A stretch of 64,000 nt of DNA from Thermococcus sp. AM4 (GTDB lineage: Archaea > Methanobacteriota_B > Thermococci > Thermococcales > Thermococcaceae): the NCBI RefSeq assembly GCF_000151205.2, contig NC_016051.1:682001-746000 (forward strand), in the 5' to 3' direction. Below are positions 46,870-57,472 of this stretch, one piece after another. Position numbers and translations under genes: made by a program. The notes under the pieces are model-generated. The model was not told the DNA's origin. It saw nothing but the letters and a program-made list of their open reading frames with translations, and made no database searches. Each line of letters starts with the position of its first letter. Positions within the stretch are counted from its first letter, which is position 1.

Positions 46870-49800
46870 ATGAGGTATCGAGTTTTAACAGTGTTCATTA
46901 TTTTGCTAACTATTCTATCTAGTGTACCGTACACGGCTGCGGAGGAGCGCTCCAGCGACACTTTGAGAATAATGAGCATAGACACCGGCTATTTCCCCAC
47001 CGTCAGAATGTTCTTCAGATACACAGGGACAGAGGAGATCTCAGGATTTGAGGTTTTTGAAAACGGTACAAAGATGAACGCCACGATTATTCAGAAATCG
47101 GGGTCAATATCTCCCGCCGACATAGTTTTTGTTTTCGATGACACCGGAAGCATGGACGACGAAATAGGAACGATGAAACGAAACGTTAACGAACTCGTGG
47201 AATCCCTCGAAGGGTACGGGATAAGGGCCCGCTACGCTCTCGTCACGTTCAAAGACAGCCCAAGTTTAAGGCTGCCGTTCACCACGAACGTATCGCTGTT
47301 CACCCAAACGGTGTCCAAGCTATACGCCAGCGGGGGTGGAGATACCCCGGAGGACGATCTGGACGCAATAGCTATGGCACTCAGGCTCAACTACAGCCGT
47401 CTAAGCCAGAAGATCCTGATTCTCATAACCGATGCCCCCACACACTACGCGGGAGACGGAAGCGGGTACTCTGACTACACCATACCCGAGATCGCCGAAA
47501 TGCTGAGGGAGCAGGGCGTTCTCCTGATAGTCGTTTCCCCCAACTTCGGAAGCATAAATCCCAAAAATGACGTCAGGGAACTCGCAGTTCTCACGGGAGG
47601 GCTCTGGATAGACATACATTCCGCTGACTTTGGAAGAATCCTCCAGAAGGTTATAGACTCCATCGGGGAGTCCTATGAGATCCAGTACAAAACCAGCCTT
47701 AAGCCCTCCGGACTCAGAAAGGTTCTGCTCAAGGTCTACCTCAAAAACGGCACCGTGCTAACAGCTGAATCGGAGTATATGGCGCCGTCCTTTAACGTTA
47801 CCCCGTACGTGCCCCCGAAGCCCAGAGAAGAGCCCGCCGAGGCAATACTAAGAAAACTGGCCGAGTGGTTCAACGAGAGCAAGACGGTTATAAACCAGAC
47901 TGAGCCCAAAGGGGTCTGGGACTACTTCATCGAGAAACCGTACATACCCAAACTTCCCGAGTTCAGCTCTTCAGAGAGCAAGGAAGTCATGAAGGGAATC
48001 TTCGATTACATGCTTGAGGTGAACCGGCTTAACAAGCCCGCCCTGAGCGATGGGGACATGAGGTACCTCATGGACTACCTCTCAAACGTCACTTCCATCG
48101 TTACAATGCCCAACGGAACCGTCGTTCGTCAGACTGGCTTTGGCATTTACAGAGTTGAGGTTCCTGGATTCGATCCCTTCTACGTGAGCCTGTCCTCAAA
48201 ATCCAAGACAACCGTTAAACACGTAACGTTTTTCAAGAAAAACTTGAACGTTAAGGTCACCGCTCACGGAGATATGCTAACCGCGTACATGCCTGTGAAC
48301 GTGAGAAGGTTCACTCTTACAGTAACCCTGAACTACGTTAGGGTCTCGGGCTTCGTCAACGATTACCCCGTCTTCGACCGCCAGTTCATCTTCCCCCTCA
48401 CGGACGTTTCGGATATGGTACTCTACGACCTTGGAAAGGCACTGAGGATCAAGTTTGATAAACCGATTCTCGATGGCAATCTCTACGGCACGCTTGAGCT
48501 CGAAGGAGGACTTTACTCACCCATTGGTGAAGTTTACGTAACCGGCGACCTCATCAGTATCGATGCCCCCCTCACGGATCTCCTCAACGGACTCCTGGGA
48601 TCCATTGAAATCGCACCATCGATTGGATACACAATCGAAAAACCAAATGGAGACGAGTTCTCAGCCGATATAGCGATGAGCGTTCCAATTTCAGACTTTC
48701 GACTTGGAACCCACACCAAGATATTCCTCTACTACACAGCCTACAAGGTTTTTGACTCGGACTTCTTAAGAAAGCACTACCTCTATCCCAAGCTCGTGGA
48801 CAACATTGAGAAACTGAGCTGGGAAGCGAGGTACAACACGTATCTTAGCTACGGAGAAAGCAACTCATTCCTTCCCTCCGACAACGAACTCCTCCAAATG
48901 CTCAAGAACATCGAGGGGCCGGGATGGATCAGCCATACCAGCGGATCGTTCATTTCCTTCGACTGGGATGTATCCTACGGACAGTCTGTCAGCACTAACC
49001 TGCTCCCCCTCACTTCGAGGGACTCAAGAATACTGTATCATGCGGGCATAGATGGGGACGTCAGCTTAAACTTAGGGGGAAACGCCTACCTAGGATACGG
49101 AGTCTTCATTGGACCCGTGAAGCTCGGAATAGGCGGCACGATCCGGGCGAAGGTTGGATTCTCCGCACCGCTCCTCGGCCTGACGGTTATCGATCCTCCA
49201 ACCAACTCATCAACCCTTAACAACATCACCGTCAAGCTTGTCAACTTCACGGCGGAGGACGTTAACGGTAACGGTTACTTCGACGGCATTCTCCTCAAAT
49301 TTAGTGTTTCAGGGCTTCCCGAAGGCAACTATACGGTGTACTCGCCGCTGTACTCGTCGAACGGAACCTTCCTCATCTCCGGGGTGAACGAGAGCGTCCA
49401 CGGGAACACGTCCTCAATATCGGTGTGGATACCGGGGCAGTACGTTTACCAGACCCATTACAGCGGAAACGTCAGTGTCAGGATAATAGTGCAGAACAGC
49501 GGAGGGGCCCTTCTTTACAGCGGGACAGCCTCCAACAGGACCTTCAAACTCGACTACCGGCTGTTTGATCACGTCTCTCTGAACGCGACGATCAACACCT
49601 CAAAAACCAAAAACGGCCTGGTGGTCACAGTTAGGAACATCCCGCCGGGGGTTACAGTAAAACCATATCTGACGAAGCCGGGATGGTTCATAGAACTCAA
49701 CTCCACAAACGGATCTTTCTTCATAGACGGCATGCACATCAAGAAGCTCGGCGGTAGGTTCTCGATCGTGATCGAGCTCATAAACAGGAGTACTGGAGTG

Positions 49801-51126
49801 TTCCTCGGTTCCATAGCCAAAAACGTAAGCCTAGACCCCACCGAATTTTCATCCGAGTATCCTTGGATACTAAACGTTAGACCCGCCACCGTGGATTACT
49901 CCCCGGCAGTGCTGGTTGAGGTGAACGTAACCCGCGCCTCAAACCTCAGCCTGAGGGTTACCTACGGAGTAGGAAACTACACCAAGAGTACAACCGCCGT
50001 CTTCTACAACGTCCCGATAGGGATAAAGAACCTGACGGTACCCCTCGATCCGGGCGTCTTCGTAATGACCGGCTCAAGAATGGCCCGTATTGACGAGGTC
50101 GTCCTGCGGACAAACGGACTGACCACTGATTCTAGGGTTGTAAACTCCACCTTCACCTACGACCTACTCCAGAGGGCTTACATCTTCAATGCAACAGCTT
50201 TGCCGTATCCCACGGGGAAGGGAGTAAACGTTTCATTCCTCGTTCTCAGCCATGCGGGAATAAACTCAACCGTCAGGATAGTCCTACTCTCGGGTAACTA
50301 CACCGCTGTGAAGTATCTAACCCTGCCCAAAGAAGACGTCCTCTACAACGTCTCTCTCTTAATTCCGCTGAACTTCTCAGCAATTTCGCCGAAAAGTGTT
50401 GTGGAGATCACAGTCTACGATCCGTCCGATGTTATCGTTGCAAACGAACGCCTCAGAGTTAACCTTTCGATATTCTTCCCAAAGGTGAACTTCCACTGTC
50501 CGGCCACAGCAAACACGAGCTCTCCAGTGAAGTTTGAAGATGCCTCCATCGTATCCAATGGAAGGATCGTTAAGTGGATTTGGAATTTTGGAGATGAGGC
50601 GAGTGGGGAAGGAAACGTCACATCTCACTGGTACACGGTACCAGGAAACTACACCGTAACTCTGACCGTCTGGACAAACTGGGGAACAAAGGACAGTGCC
50701 TCAAAGGTGATAAGGGTAATCGACACAACCCCCCCAAACCTGACGGTACTCAAACCAGTGAACGGCGAGACCGGTAAGTCTTTCATCGTCAGGGCAAGGG
50801 CCACTGACAACTGGGGGATACGGCTCATCAGTATCTTCGTTGATGGGAGGAGCATAAAAGAGTGCACCTCTGCTTCGTGCAACGCTACGATCGTCAACCT
50901 CAGTCCCGGGAACCACACCCTAACAATCACCGCAATGGATCTCGCAGGAAACTCCGTAGCTAAAAACATCAGTGTGAGCGTACCCCAGCCAAAGACCTCG
51001 ACTCCAAGTGAAACGCCATCGGGCCAGACAGATTCCGGACATGGGATACATCTTCCATACGCCTACGCAGTAATCGCCATTATCGCCATCGTCTTGGGAT
51101 ACGTTCTTTTGAGACGCCGGGGCTGA
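46870..51126 (+). CDS. Giant secreted VWA/PKD surface protein with C-terminal membrane anchor
   Basis: A 1418-residue exported protein. It has a signal peptide (residues 1 to about 24), a VWA domain (about 85-270) with a MIDAS-like FDDTGSMDD and an ITDAPTHY strand, a long beta-rich middle with dozens of N-glycosylation sequons, a PKD domain (WIWNFGDE near 1240), an Ig-like domain with AMDLAGNS, a Ser/Thr/Pro stalk, and a final helix with RRRG. The MIDAS has DDTGS instead of DxSxS, a common variant. It would bind metal and ligands outside the cell. GGGGTGGTACG precedes the ATG. The ends are more AT-rich than the rest. Confidence 0.88.
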   Translation: MRYRVLTVFIILLTILSSVPYTAAEERSSDTLRIMSIDTGYFPTVRMFFRYTGTEEISGFEVFENGTKMNATIIQKSGSISPADIVFVFDDTGSMDDEIGTMKRNVNELVESLEGYGIRARYALVTFKDSPSLRLPFTTNVSLFTQTVSKLYASGGGDTPEDDLDAIAMALRLNYSRLSQKILILITDAPTHYAGDGSGYSDYTIPEIAEMLREQGVLLIVVSPNFGSINPKNDVRELAVLTGGLWIDIHSADFGRILQKVIDSIGESYEIQYKTSLKPSGLRKVLLKVYLKNGTVLTAESEYMAPSFNVTPYVPPKPREEPAEAILRKLAEWFNESKTVINQTEPKGVWDYFIEKPYIPKLPEFSSSESKEVMKGIFDYMLEVNRLNKPALSDGDMRYLMDYLSNVTSIVTMPNGTVVRQTGFGIYRVEVPGFDPFYVSLSSKSKTTVKHVTFFKKNLNVKVTAHGDMLTAYMPVNVRRFTLTVTLNYVRVSGFVNDYPVFDRQFIFPLTDVSDMVLYDLGKALRIKFDKPILDGNLYGTLELEGGLYSPIGEVYVTGDLISIDAPLTDLLNGLLGSIEIAPSIGYTIEKPNGDEFSADIAMSVPISDFRLGTHTKIFLYYTAYKVFDSDFLRKHYLYPKLVDNIEKLSWEARYNTYLSYGESNSFLPSDNELLQMLKNIEGPGWISHTSGSFISFDWDVSYGQSVSTNLLPLTSRDSRILYHAGIDGDVSLNLGGNAYLGYGVFIGPVKLGIGGTIRAKVGFSAPLLGLTVIDPPTNSSTLNNITVKLVNFTAEDVNGNGYFDGILLKFSVSGLPEGNYTVYSPLYSSNGTFLISGVNESVHGNTSSISVWIPGQYVYQTHYSGNVSVRIIVQNSGGALLYSGTASNRTFKLDYRLFDHVSLNATINTSKTKNGLVVTVRNIPPGVTVKPYLTKPGWFIELNSTNGSFFIDGMHIKKLGGRFSIVIELINRSTGVFLGSIAKNVSLDPTEFSSEYPWILNVRPATVDYSPAVLVEVNVTRASNLSLRVTYGVGNYTKSTTAVFYNVPIGIKNLTVPLDPGVFVMTGSRMARIDEVVLRTNGLTTDSRVVNSTFTYDLLQRAYIFNATALPYPTGKGVNVSFLVLSHAGINSTVRIVLLSGNYTAVKYLTLPKEDVLYNVSLLIPLNFSAISPKSVVEITVYDPSDVIVANERLRVNLSIFFPKVNFHCPATANTSSPVKFEDASIVSNGRIVKWIWNFGDEASGEGNVTSHWYTVPGNYTVTLTVWTNWGTKDSASKVIRVIDTTPPNLTVLKPVNGETGKSFIVRARATDNWGIRLISIFVDGRSIKECTSASCNATIVNLSPGNHTLTITAMDLAGNSVAKNISVSVPQPKTSTPSETPSGQTDSGHGIHLPYAYAVIAIIAIVLGYVLLRRRG

Positions 51127-51133
51127 TGCCCCG
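51118..51133 (+). terminator. Hairpin at the end of the VWA gene
   Basis: CGGGGC, a TGAT loop, and GCCCCG form a six-base stem that spans the stop codon. No T-run follows at once, so its effect on transcription is uncertain. Confidence 0.3.
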
Positions 51134-51134
51134 C

Positions 51135-52239
<1,105 letters not shown>

Positions 52240-52252
52240 GCTTTTTATTCCC

Positions 52253-52274
52253 CTCTCCCAACTCAGGGGGAGAG
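52253..52274 (+). promoter_or_regulatory. Hairpin over the wtpB ribosome site
   Basis: CTCTCCC (52253-52259) and GGGAGAG (52268-52274) form a perfect seven-base stem. The right arm is the ribosome site of wtpB, whose ATG is three bases away. When folded it would hide the site. A T-rich stretch (CTTTTTATT, 52241-52249) lies just before it. Confidence 0.45.
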
Positions 52275-52276
52275 CG

Positions 52277-53029
52277 ATGAGGCGCGACTACACCCTCTAC
52301 TTTTTCGCGTCGCTGGGAAGCTTTCTCATCGTCTACATAGCCCTTCCGTTAGTGGTTATCTTCGCCAAGCAGCTCTCGGACTTGGGGATGCTTGTCAAGA
52401 CGCTCCACGACCCCTACGTAACCGAGGCCCTCAGAAATTCCCTCCTGACGGCGACCGCGACGGCATTAATCGCTCTCCTCTTCGGCGTCCCCCTCGGCTA
52501 CGTTCTGGCCAGAAGGGATTTCCCGGGAAAGAGCCTCGTTCAGGCCCTCGTTGACGTCCCAATCGTAATCCCCCACTCCGTCGTCGGTATAATGCTCCTC
52601 GTCACCTTTTCGAACGCCATACTCGACAGCTACACTGGCATAATCGCGGCGATGCTCTTCGTTTCTGCGCCATTCACGATAAACGCCGCGCGCGACGGCT
52701 TTTTGGCGGTTGATGAGAAGGTCGAGGCCGTCGCGAGAACCCTCGGCGCTTCCCGCTTAAGGGTCTTCTTCTCGGTCTCTCTGCCGATAGCCTTTCCCAG
52801 CGTGGCGAGCGGGGCGATAATGACGTGGGCCCGGGCCATAAGCGAGGTTGGAGCCATACTCATCGTCGCCTACTATCCGAAGACCGCCCAGGTTCTCGTC
52901 ATGGAATACTTCAACAACTACGGTTTGAGGGCTTCGAGGCCGATTTCGGTGATACTCATCGCGATAAGCCTCACGATATTCGTCCTGCTCCGCTGGATCG
53001 TCGGGAGGAGTGCCAATGCTTCGCGCTGA
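52277..53029 (+). CDS. wtpB: Tungstate/molybdate ABC transporter permease WtpB
   Basis: A 250-residue permease with six predicted helices. The cytoplasmic EAA loop that meets the ATPase is visible ([22 protein letters not shown], quoted in part as [16 protein letters not shown]). It forms the channel of the Wtp importer. GGGGGAGAGCG precedes ATG 52277, and its end overlaps wtpC by 14 bases. Confidence 0.95.
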   Translation: MRRDYTLYFFASLGSFLIVYIALPLVVIFAKQLSDLGMLVKTLHDPYVTEALRNSLLTATATALIALLFGVPLGYVLARRDFPGKSLVQALVDVPIVIPHSVVGIMLLVTFSNAILDSYTGIIAAMLFVSAPFTINAARDGFLAVDEKVEAVARTLGASRLRVFFSVSLPIAFPSVASGAIMTWARAISEVGAILIVAYYPKTAQVLVMEYFNNYGLRASRPISVILIAISLTIFVLLRWIVGRSANASR

Positions 53030-54050
53030 AGGAATCTCCAAGGACTGGAAGGAGTTCCACCTCAGGGATATAACCCTTGAGGTTAAAGAGGGCGAGCACT
53101 TCATAATACTCGGCCCGAGCGGTGCGGGAAAGACGGTTCTCCTCGAGATAATCGCGGGGATAATAGAGCCCGATTCCGGGAGGATTTACCTCAAAGGCAG
53201 AGACGTTACGGACCTTCCGCCCGAGAAACGCGGTTTGGCCTACGTCCCCCAGAACTACGCCCTCTTCCCGAACATGGATGTCTTCGATAACATAGCCTTC
53301 GGTCTAAGGGTCAGGAAGGTGCCAAAGCCCGAAATAGAGCGCAAAGTGCGGGAAATTTCCAAGGTTCTGGGCATAGAACACCTCCTCCACCGGAAGCCGA
53401 GGACGCTGAGCGGTGGGGAGCAGCAGAGGGTAGCTTTGGCGAGGGCGCTCGTCGTCGAGCCACCTTTAATCCTCCTCGACGAGCCCTTCGCGAACCTCGA
53501 CGTTCAGACGAGGGCAAAGCTTTTGGGTGAGATGAAGCGCTGGAAGCGAGAGCTGGGCTTTACAGCCCTGCACGTAACGCATTCCTTTGAAGAAGCGATA
53601 AGCCTCGGCGACCGGGTTGGGGTGATGCTCGATGGAAAGCTCGTCCAGGTTGGCGAGGTGAGGGATGTCTTCTCAAGGCCGGCGAGTGAAGAGGTTGCTC
53701 GCTTCCTCGGCTTCGAGAACATAATTGAGGGAATCGCCGAAGGAAGAAAGCTCAGGGTCAACGGTGTTGAGATTGAGCTTCCGGTCGAGGCCGAAGGGAA
53801 GGTCAGGGTCGGCTTAAGACCGGAGGACATCATAATCTCAACCGAACCGATAAGGAGCTCCGCGAGGAACGAGTTCAAAGCAACCGTTGAGTCAATCGAA
53901 GAACTCGGTCCGCTCGTGAGGGTCCACCTTTCCCTCGGCGAGATACCCCTTACGGCATTCATAACCCGCTCATCGATGCTCGAACTTGAGATAGAGAAGG
54001 GGAAAGAAGTCTACGTCAGTTTCAAGGCGAGCGCGCTTCACGTTTTTTAA
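53016..54050 (+). CDS. wtpC: Tungstate/molybdate ABC transporter ATPase WtpC
   Basis: A 344-residue ATPase. Walker A is [11 protein letters not shown], the signature [15 protein letters not shown], and Walker [13 protein letters not shown]. The C-terminal third (after about residue 230) is a TOBE/MOP-type domain that can bind oxyanion and regulate transport. ATG 53016 follows GGAGG at seven bases; GTG 53010 is the alternative. It completes the wtp operon. Confidence 0.95.
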   Translation: MLRAEGISKDWKEFHLRDITLEVKEGEHFIILGPSGAGKTVLLEIIAGIIEPDSGRIYLKGRDVTDLPPEKRGLAYVPQNYALFPNMDVFDNIAFGLRVRKVPKPEIERKVREISKVLGIEHLLHRKPRTLSGGEQQRVALARALVVEPPLILLDEPFANLDVQTRAKLLGEMKRWKRELGFTALHVTHSFEEAISLGDRVGVMLDGKLVQVGEVRDVFSRPASEEVARFLGFENIIEGIAEGRKLRVNGVEIELPVEAEGKVRVGLRPEDIIISTEPIRSSARNEFKATVESIEELGPLVRVHLSLGEIPLTAFITRSSMLELEIEKGKEVYVSFKASALHVF

Positions 54051-54059
54051 CGAATTTAC

Positions 54060-54117
54060 AACTTCCGGTAGTTTTCCAGATTTTGCTTTCTCCCTCCGGA
54101 AGTTTGCGAAATCTGGA
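54060..54117 (+). other. Two interleaved inverted repeats (pseudoknot-like order) after wtpC
   Basis: AACTTCCGG (54060-54068) pairs with CCGGAAGTT (54096-54104), and TCCAGATTTTGC (54075-54086) pairs with GCGAAATCTGGA (54106-54117), the latter with one G-T wobble. The order is A, B, A', B', which as RNA would give an H-type pseudoknot and as DNA two crossing palindromes. It lies ten bases after wtpC and just upstream of the promoter of the small gene at 54158. Confidence 0.6.
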
Positions 54118-54126
54118 TAGAAAACG

Positions 54127-54136
54127 CTTATATATT
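54127..54136 (+). promoter_or_regulatory. TATA box of the small gene at 54158
   Basis: CTTATATATT lies 22-31 bases before the ATG, so the transcript should have almost no leader. Confidence 0.55.
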
Positions 54137-54157
54137 CTGTGTGCACATAACATAACG

Positions 54158-54376
54158 ATGAAGATGAGGGCCATAGTTGAGCGGGATGTTAATAGAACTG
54201 TGAGGGAAATCCTGCCGTGGGCCACATCGAACTACCTCGAAAGGGCCATGGAGGAAAGGAAGAGGGAAATGACAGAAGTTCTGGAGGTCCTCGATTCTCT
54301 AAGCCTCTCAGAGATCCCGGAGGAGATCAGGGACATCGTGAAGAGGCCCCGGTGGGAGACCCTGCTCGCGGACTGA
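54158..54376 (+). CDS. Small charged helical protein, antitoxin-like, unknown
   Basis: A 72-residue protein, mostly helical and rich in Glu, Arg and Lys (AMEERKREMTEVLEVLDSL). It ends with KRPRWETLLAD. Size and charge resemble archaeal antitoxins, but no toxin gene stands next to it, so this is only a suggestion. A TATA box stands close upstream, and the frame before ATG 54158 would cross it. It is convergent with moeA, with one base between the stops. Confidence 0.6.
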   Translation: MKMRAIVERDVNRTVREILPWATSNYLERAMEERKREMTEVLEVLDSLSLSEIPEEIRDIVKRPRWETLLAD

Positions 54377-54377
54377 A

Positions 54378-55568
54378 TCAGTACAGGGTGACCTCTACTT
54401 CCTCCCCCTCCAGGTATCCCTCGCTGTTCTCGGGAATCACCAAGTACCCGTTGCTCTCTACGAGCGAGCTTATTATTCCGCTACCCCGCTTTTTAATGGG
54501 CTTCGCTTTTCCATTCTCATACCCCACCTTCACGAACTCGTACCTTCCGAGCTGGCTCGAAACCCTGTTGGTAAGGATCGCCTTGACGCGAACCTCGTAG
54601 TTTCTGGCCCCAACGAGTTTCGCCAGGGCGTGCTTGACGTACAGGTGGAACTGCGCGAAAACAGCCACTGGATACCCGCTCATTATGAAGACCCTCTCCC
54701 CGTAGCCTATCGGCCGGCCAGGCTTTATCGTCGTCCCGTGGAAGAGCAGCCTAACGAACCTGTGGGCAAAGTCCCTGTCCCCAAAGGCCGAACCACCGGT
54801 GACGAGCACGAGGTCGTTCTCGGCCTTCGCCCTCTCGATTGCATCTCTTATCGCGTCTTCATCGTCGGGAACAACGCCGTAGAAGACTGGCTCGCCGAAA
54901 TATTGCCTCACGAGGCCCTCTAGCATAACGGAATTGCTCTCAAGGATTTTGCCGGCGTTTAAGGCGTTCTCATCAAACTCCTCAATCAGCTCGTCGCCGG
55001 TTACGATTATCCCAACCCGAGGCCTTCTTTTGACCCTAACCGTCTTGAAGCCCACGCTCTTGAGAATCGCGAGATCCTGAGGCCTGAGCACCTGCCCCTT
55101 CTTCAGGATTACTTCTCCCCTCTTCACGTCCTCACCCTTGAAAGCAACGTTCTGTCCTGGAGCAACGGGACGGAGAACCCTTATCACGTCCCCCTCCCGC
55201 TCCGCCATTTCCTGCATCAGAACCGCGTTCGCCCCCGCGGGGAGCTTCGCCCCCGTCATGAGCTTTACCGCAGTTCCGGGCTCTACCTTCGCTCTGCTCT
55301 CCTCTCCAGCGACAATCTCATCAACGATCTTCAGCTCCACAGGATTATATTCCCTCGCCGGAAACGTGTCTTCAGCTCTCAAAGCGTAGCCGTCAACCGC
55401 CGAACGGTCAAAGGGAGGGCTGTCTATCGGTGAAACGACGTCCCCCACTAAGACCCTGCCGAGGGCATCGTCGAGCGGAACTTCCTCGGTTTCATCAATC
55501 TCGCTCAGGTCGTCAAGGAGGAGCTTTAATGCCTCCCTATAGGGGGTGAGGCGCTTGAACTCCCTCAT
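54378..55568 (-). CDS. moeA: Molybdopterin molybdenumtransferase MoeA
   Basis: A 396-residue enzyme that inserts molybdate or tungstate into adenylated pyranopterin. Family motifs are SPIDSPPFDRSAVDGYALR near the start, the GAKLPAGANAV block, VGIIVTGDEL, VTGGSAFGDRD, and FIMSGYPVA. The C-terminal beta domain is present. Next to the tungstate importer, it most likely handles tungsten. It is co-transcribed with moaB, whose stop is one base from its start codon. Confidence 0.95.
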   Translation of the reverse strand: MREFKRLTPYREALKLLLDDLSEIDETEEVPLDDALGRVLVGDVVSPIDSPPFDRSAVDGYALRAEDTFPAREYNPVELKIVDEIVAGEESRAKVEPGTAVKLMTGAKLPAGANAVLMQEMAEREGDVIRVLRPVAPGQNVAFKGEDVKRGEVILKKGQVLRPQDLAILKSVGFKTVRVKRRPRVGIIVTGDELIEEFDENALNAGKILESNSVMLEGLVRQYFGEPVFYGVVPDDEDAIRDAIERAKAENDLVLVTGGSAFGDRDFAHRFVRLLFHGTTIKPGRPIGYGERVFIMSGYPVAVFAQFHLYVKHALAKLVGARNYEVRVKAILTNRVSSQLGRYEFVKVGYENGKAKPIKKRGSGIISSLVESNGYLVIPENSEGYLEGEEVEVTLY

Positions 55569-55569
55569 G

Positions 55570-56085
55570 TCACTCCCTCCCGTGCTTGAGGACGTGGCCG
55601 GCCTCGCGGAGGATGATCTTTATTCCCGTCTTCGCTGCCCCGAGGCTTCCGGGGAGGCAGAAGATAGCCATCGCCCGTCCGGAACTCCGGATTATTCCGG
55701 CGGTCGCCCTGGTCATCACGGCCGCCGTACCTATCTCCTCGTAGCTTATCAGCCGGAAGATCTCGCCGAAGCCGGTGAGCTCCTTGTCGAAAAGCGGTCT
55801 GAGGCTTTCTATCGTGACGTCCCTGCTCGCTATTCCAGTCCCTCCCGAGGTGACGACAACGTCCGCCCCCGCCTCAAAGGCCTCGACGACGGCACCAATG
55901 ATGGAAATCTTCTCATCGGGCACGACCTTGTAAAGAACGCACTCGTGTCCGTTTCTCTGAAGTTCATCGACGAGGAACTTTCCGCTCGCGTCTTCTTTCT
56001 CCCCCCTGCTCGCGGTGTCGCTGACCGTTATGACAGCAAAGCGGAACTTCCTGGGTGCCTTCCTCTTGTGCTCCTCAACGCCCAT
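55570..56085 (-). CDS. moaB: MoaB/MogA-type molybdopterin adenylyltransferase
   Basis: A 171-residue protein that adenylates pyranopterin before metal insertion. Seen are AVITVSDTASRG, the ADVVVTSGGTGIASRDVTIE active-site block, and AIFCLPGS. The frame is open for 46 codons upstream, but ATG 56085 follows GGTGGTACC and fits the family length. A TATA-like GTTATTAAC lies about 27-37 bases upstream. With MoeA it forms the last steps of tungsten or molybdenum cofactor synthesis. Confidence 0.93.
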   Translation of the reverse strand: MGVEEHKRKAPRKFRFAVITVSDTASRGEKEDASGKFLVDELQRNGHECVLYKVVPDEKISIIGAVVEAFEAGADVVVTSGGTGIASRDVTIESLRPLFDKELTGFGEIFRLISYEEIGTAAVMTRATAGIIRSSGRAMAIFCLPGSLGAAKTGIKIILREAGHVLKHGRE

Positions 56086-56203
56086 GGTACCACCGCATGA
56101 AGTTGATCCCGTGGTTAATAACGTTTGCCTTGTTAAAGGACACCGTTTAACCGGCGATGCGAGATTTTTTAACCCTTCAAACGAAGATCGAACGGTGATG
56201 CCC

Positions 56204-56416
56204 ATGTTCATGGCCGAGTTCAAGCTCAGGTTTGGGAACAGAAAGTGGTACGTCAGGAGAATCGTCGAGGCTTCCTCGCTTGAGGAGGCTGAGGAAAAGG
56301 CAAAGCGCTACGCAGAGCTCATGAACAGGGGAGAAGTGGAGTGGAAGCTGAGCTACGTCATAGAGGCGAAGAGGCCGCTCATAATAGGCGACGAAGAGCT
56401 CAAAAAGCTGAGCTGA
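56204..56416 (+). CDS. Small conserved hypothetical protein
   Basis: A 70-residue basic protein with two beta strands (MAEFKLRFGNRKWYVRRIVEA, quoted in part), a helix with EEAEEKAKRYAELM, and a strand pair LSYVIEAKRPLIIG. It has the look of a small alpha/beta RNA- or protein-binding fold, but I do not recognise it. ATG 56204 is placed after GGTGATGCCC; ATG 56198 and 56210 are possible. A TATA-like ATTTTTTAACC is upstream. It overlaps the convergent asparaginase by 17 bases. Confidence 0.7.
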   Translation: MFMAEFKLRFGNRKWYVRRIVEASSLEEAEEKAKRYAELMNRGEVEWKLSYVIEAKRPLIIGDEELKKLS

Positions 56417-57386
56417 GCTCCCCGGCGAGGTTTTTCTCCATTATCCTCCTCACTTCTTCAATTTCCCTCGTCCTTCCAAGTGCGTACATGAGCTTGACGA
56501 GCGTCGCCTCCTTCGTCATGTCTCCAGCCGGAATAACGCCGGCCTCGAGGGCCCTCCGTCCCACTTCATAGCGCGTCAGATCAACGCCGCCGTAGAGGGC
56601 CTGCGTCGTCATGACCACGGGTTTTTCGCGGGCGACCTTTGAGACGGCCTCGAGGAGGTTCCGTCCGCGGTAGGGAATCCCCCCGGCGCCGTAGCCTTCG
56701 AGAACTATGCCGTGAACCCTCTCCGCAACCGCGAGAAAGACCTCTGGAGAGAGGCCCGGCGTTAGGCGAATGTGAACGACGTTCGGATCTATCCTCGGGT
56801 CGAAGGACGGTTCCCCGACCGGGAGCTCGGGTTTGTGCCTCACGATTATTTCATCGCCCTTGATGTAGGCGATGTCGGGGTAGTTTATGCTCTGGAAGGC
56901 GTTGAGGCCGAGGGAGTGCACCTTTGAAACCCTCGTTCCGAGCATTATCTTGTCCATGAACGCCACATAAATCCCCGGAAAGCCCTTCATCGCGAAGGTT
57001 AGGGCAGTTTTCAGGTTCCTCGGCGCGTCGCTGTTGGGTTCCGTTATGGGGAGCATCGAGCCCGTTAAAACGACAGGAATCGGGACGTTCCTCAGCATGA
57101 AGCTCAAAGCCGAGGAGGTGTAGGCGAGGGTATCGGTTCCGTGGGTTATGACGATTCCATCGTAGTCGTTCAGGCTCTCAAAAACCGCCTCTCCAATCGT
57201 TATCCAGTCCTCCGGCTGCATGAGCGTGCTGTCCACGTTCAGAACGTCCCGCGTCTCTATTTTAACGCCGTCCCCCCTTATTCCAGCGATCGCAAGGATC
57301 TCATCAACGCTTAGCTTCGCCTTGTAGCCCCTCTCGGTCTTCGCACTCGCTATCGTCCCGCCTGTGCCCATTATTAGAATCCTCAC
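56400..57386 (-). CDS. ansA: L-asparaginase (type I)
   Basis: A 328-residue enzyme that hydrolyses asparagine to aspartate and ammonia. The first catalytic Thr is in MGTGGTIASAKTERGY, the second in ITHGTDTLAYTS, with TGSMLP following. The length matches well-studied thermophilic asparaginases of Pyrococcus and Thermococcus. GTG 57386 is chosen because GGTGG lies five bases before it and the product starts RILIMGTGG. It is distinct from the Ntn-type enzyme at 28.2 kb. Confidence 0.95.
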   Translation of the reverse strand: MRILIMGTGGTIASAKTERGYKAKLSVDEILAIAGIRGDGVKIETRDVLNVDSTLMQPEDWITIGEAVFESLNDYDGIVITHGTDTLAYTSSALSFMLRNVPIPVVLTGSMLPITEPNSDAPRNLKTALTFAMKGFPGIYVAFMDKIMLGTRVSKVHSLGLNAFQSINYPDIAYIKGDEIIVRHKPELPVGEPSFDPRIDPNVVHIRLTPGLSPEVFLAVAERVHGIVLEGYGAGGIPYRGRNLLEAVSKVAREKPVVMTTQALYGGVDLTRYEVGRRALEAGVIPAGDMTKEATLVKLMYALGRTREIEEVRRIMEKNLAGELSSAF

Positions 57387-57472
57387 TCCCACCACCGGGT
57401 TCAGTACGCTCGACGCTTTTTAGTCTTTTTGACAAATTTTACCTGAATAAAGGCCAAAAAATTGTAGAAACG

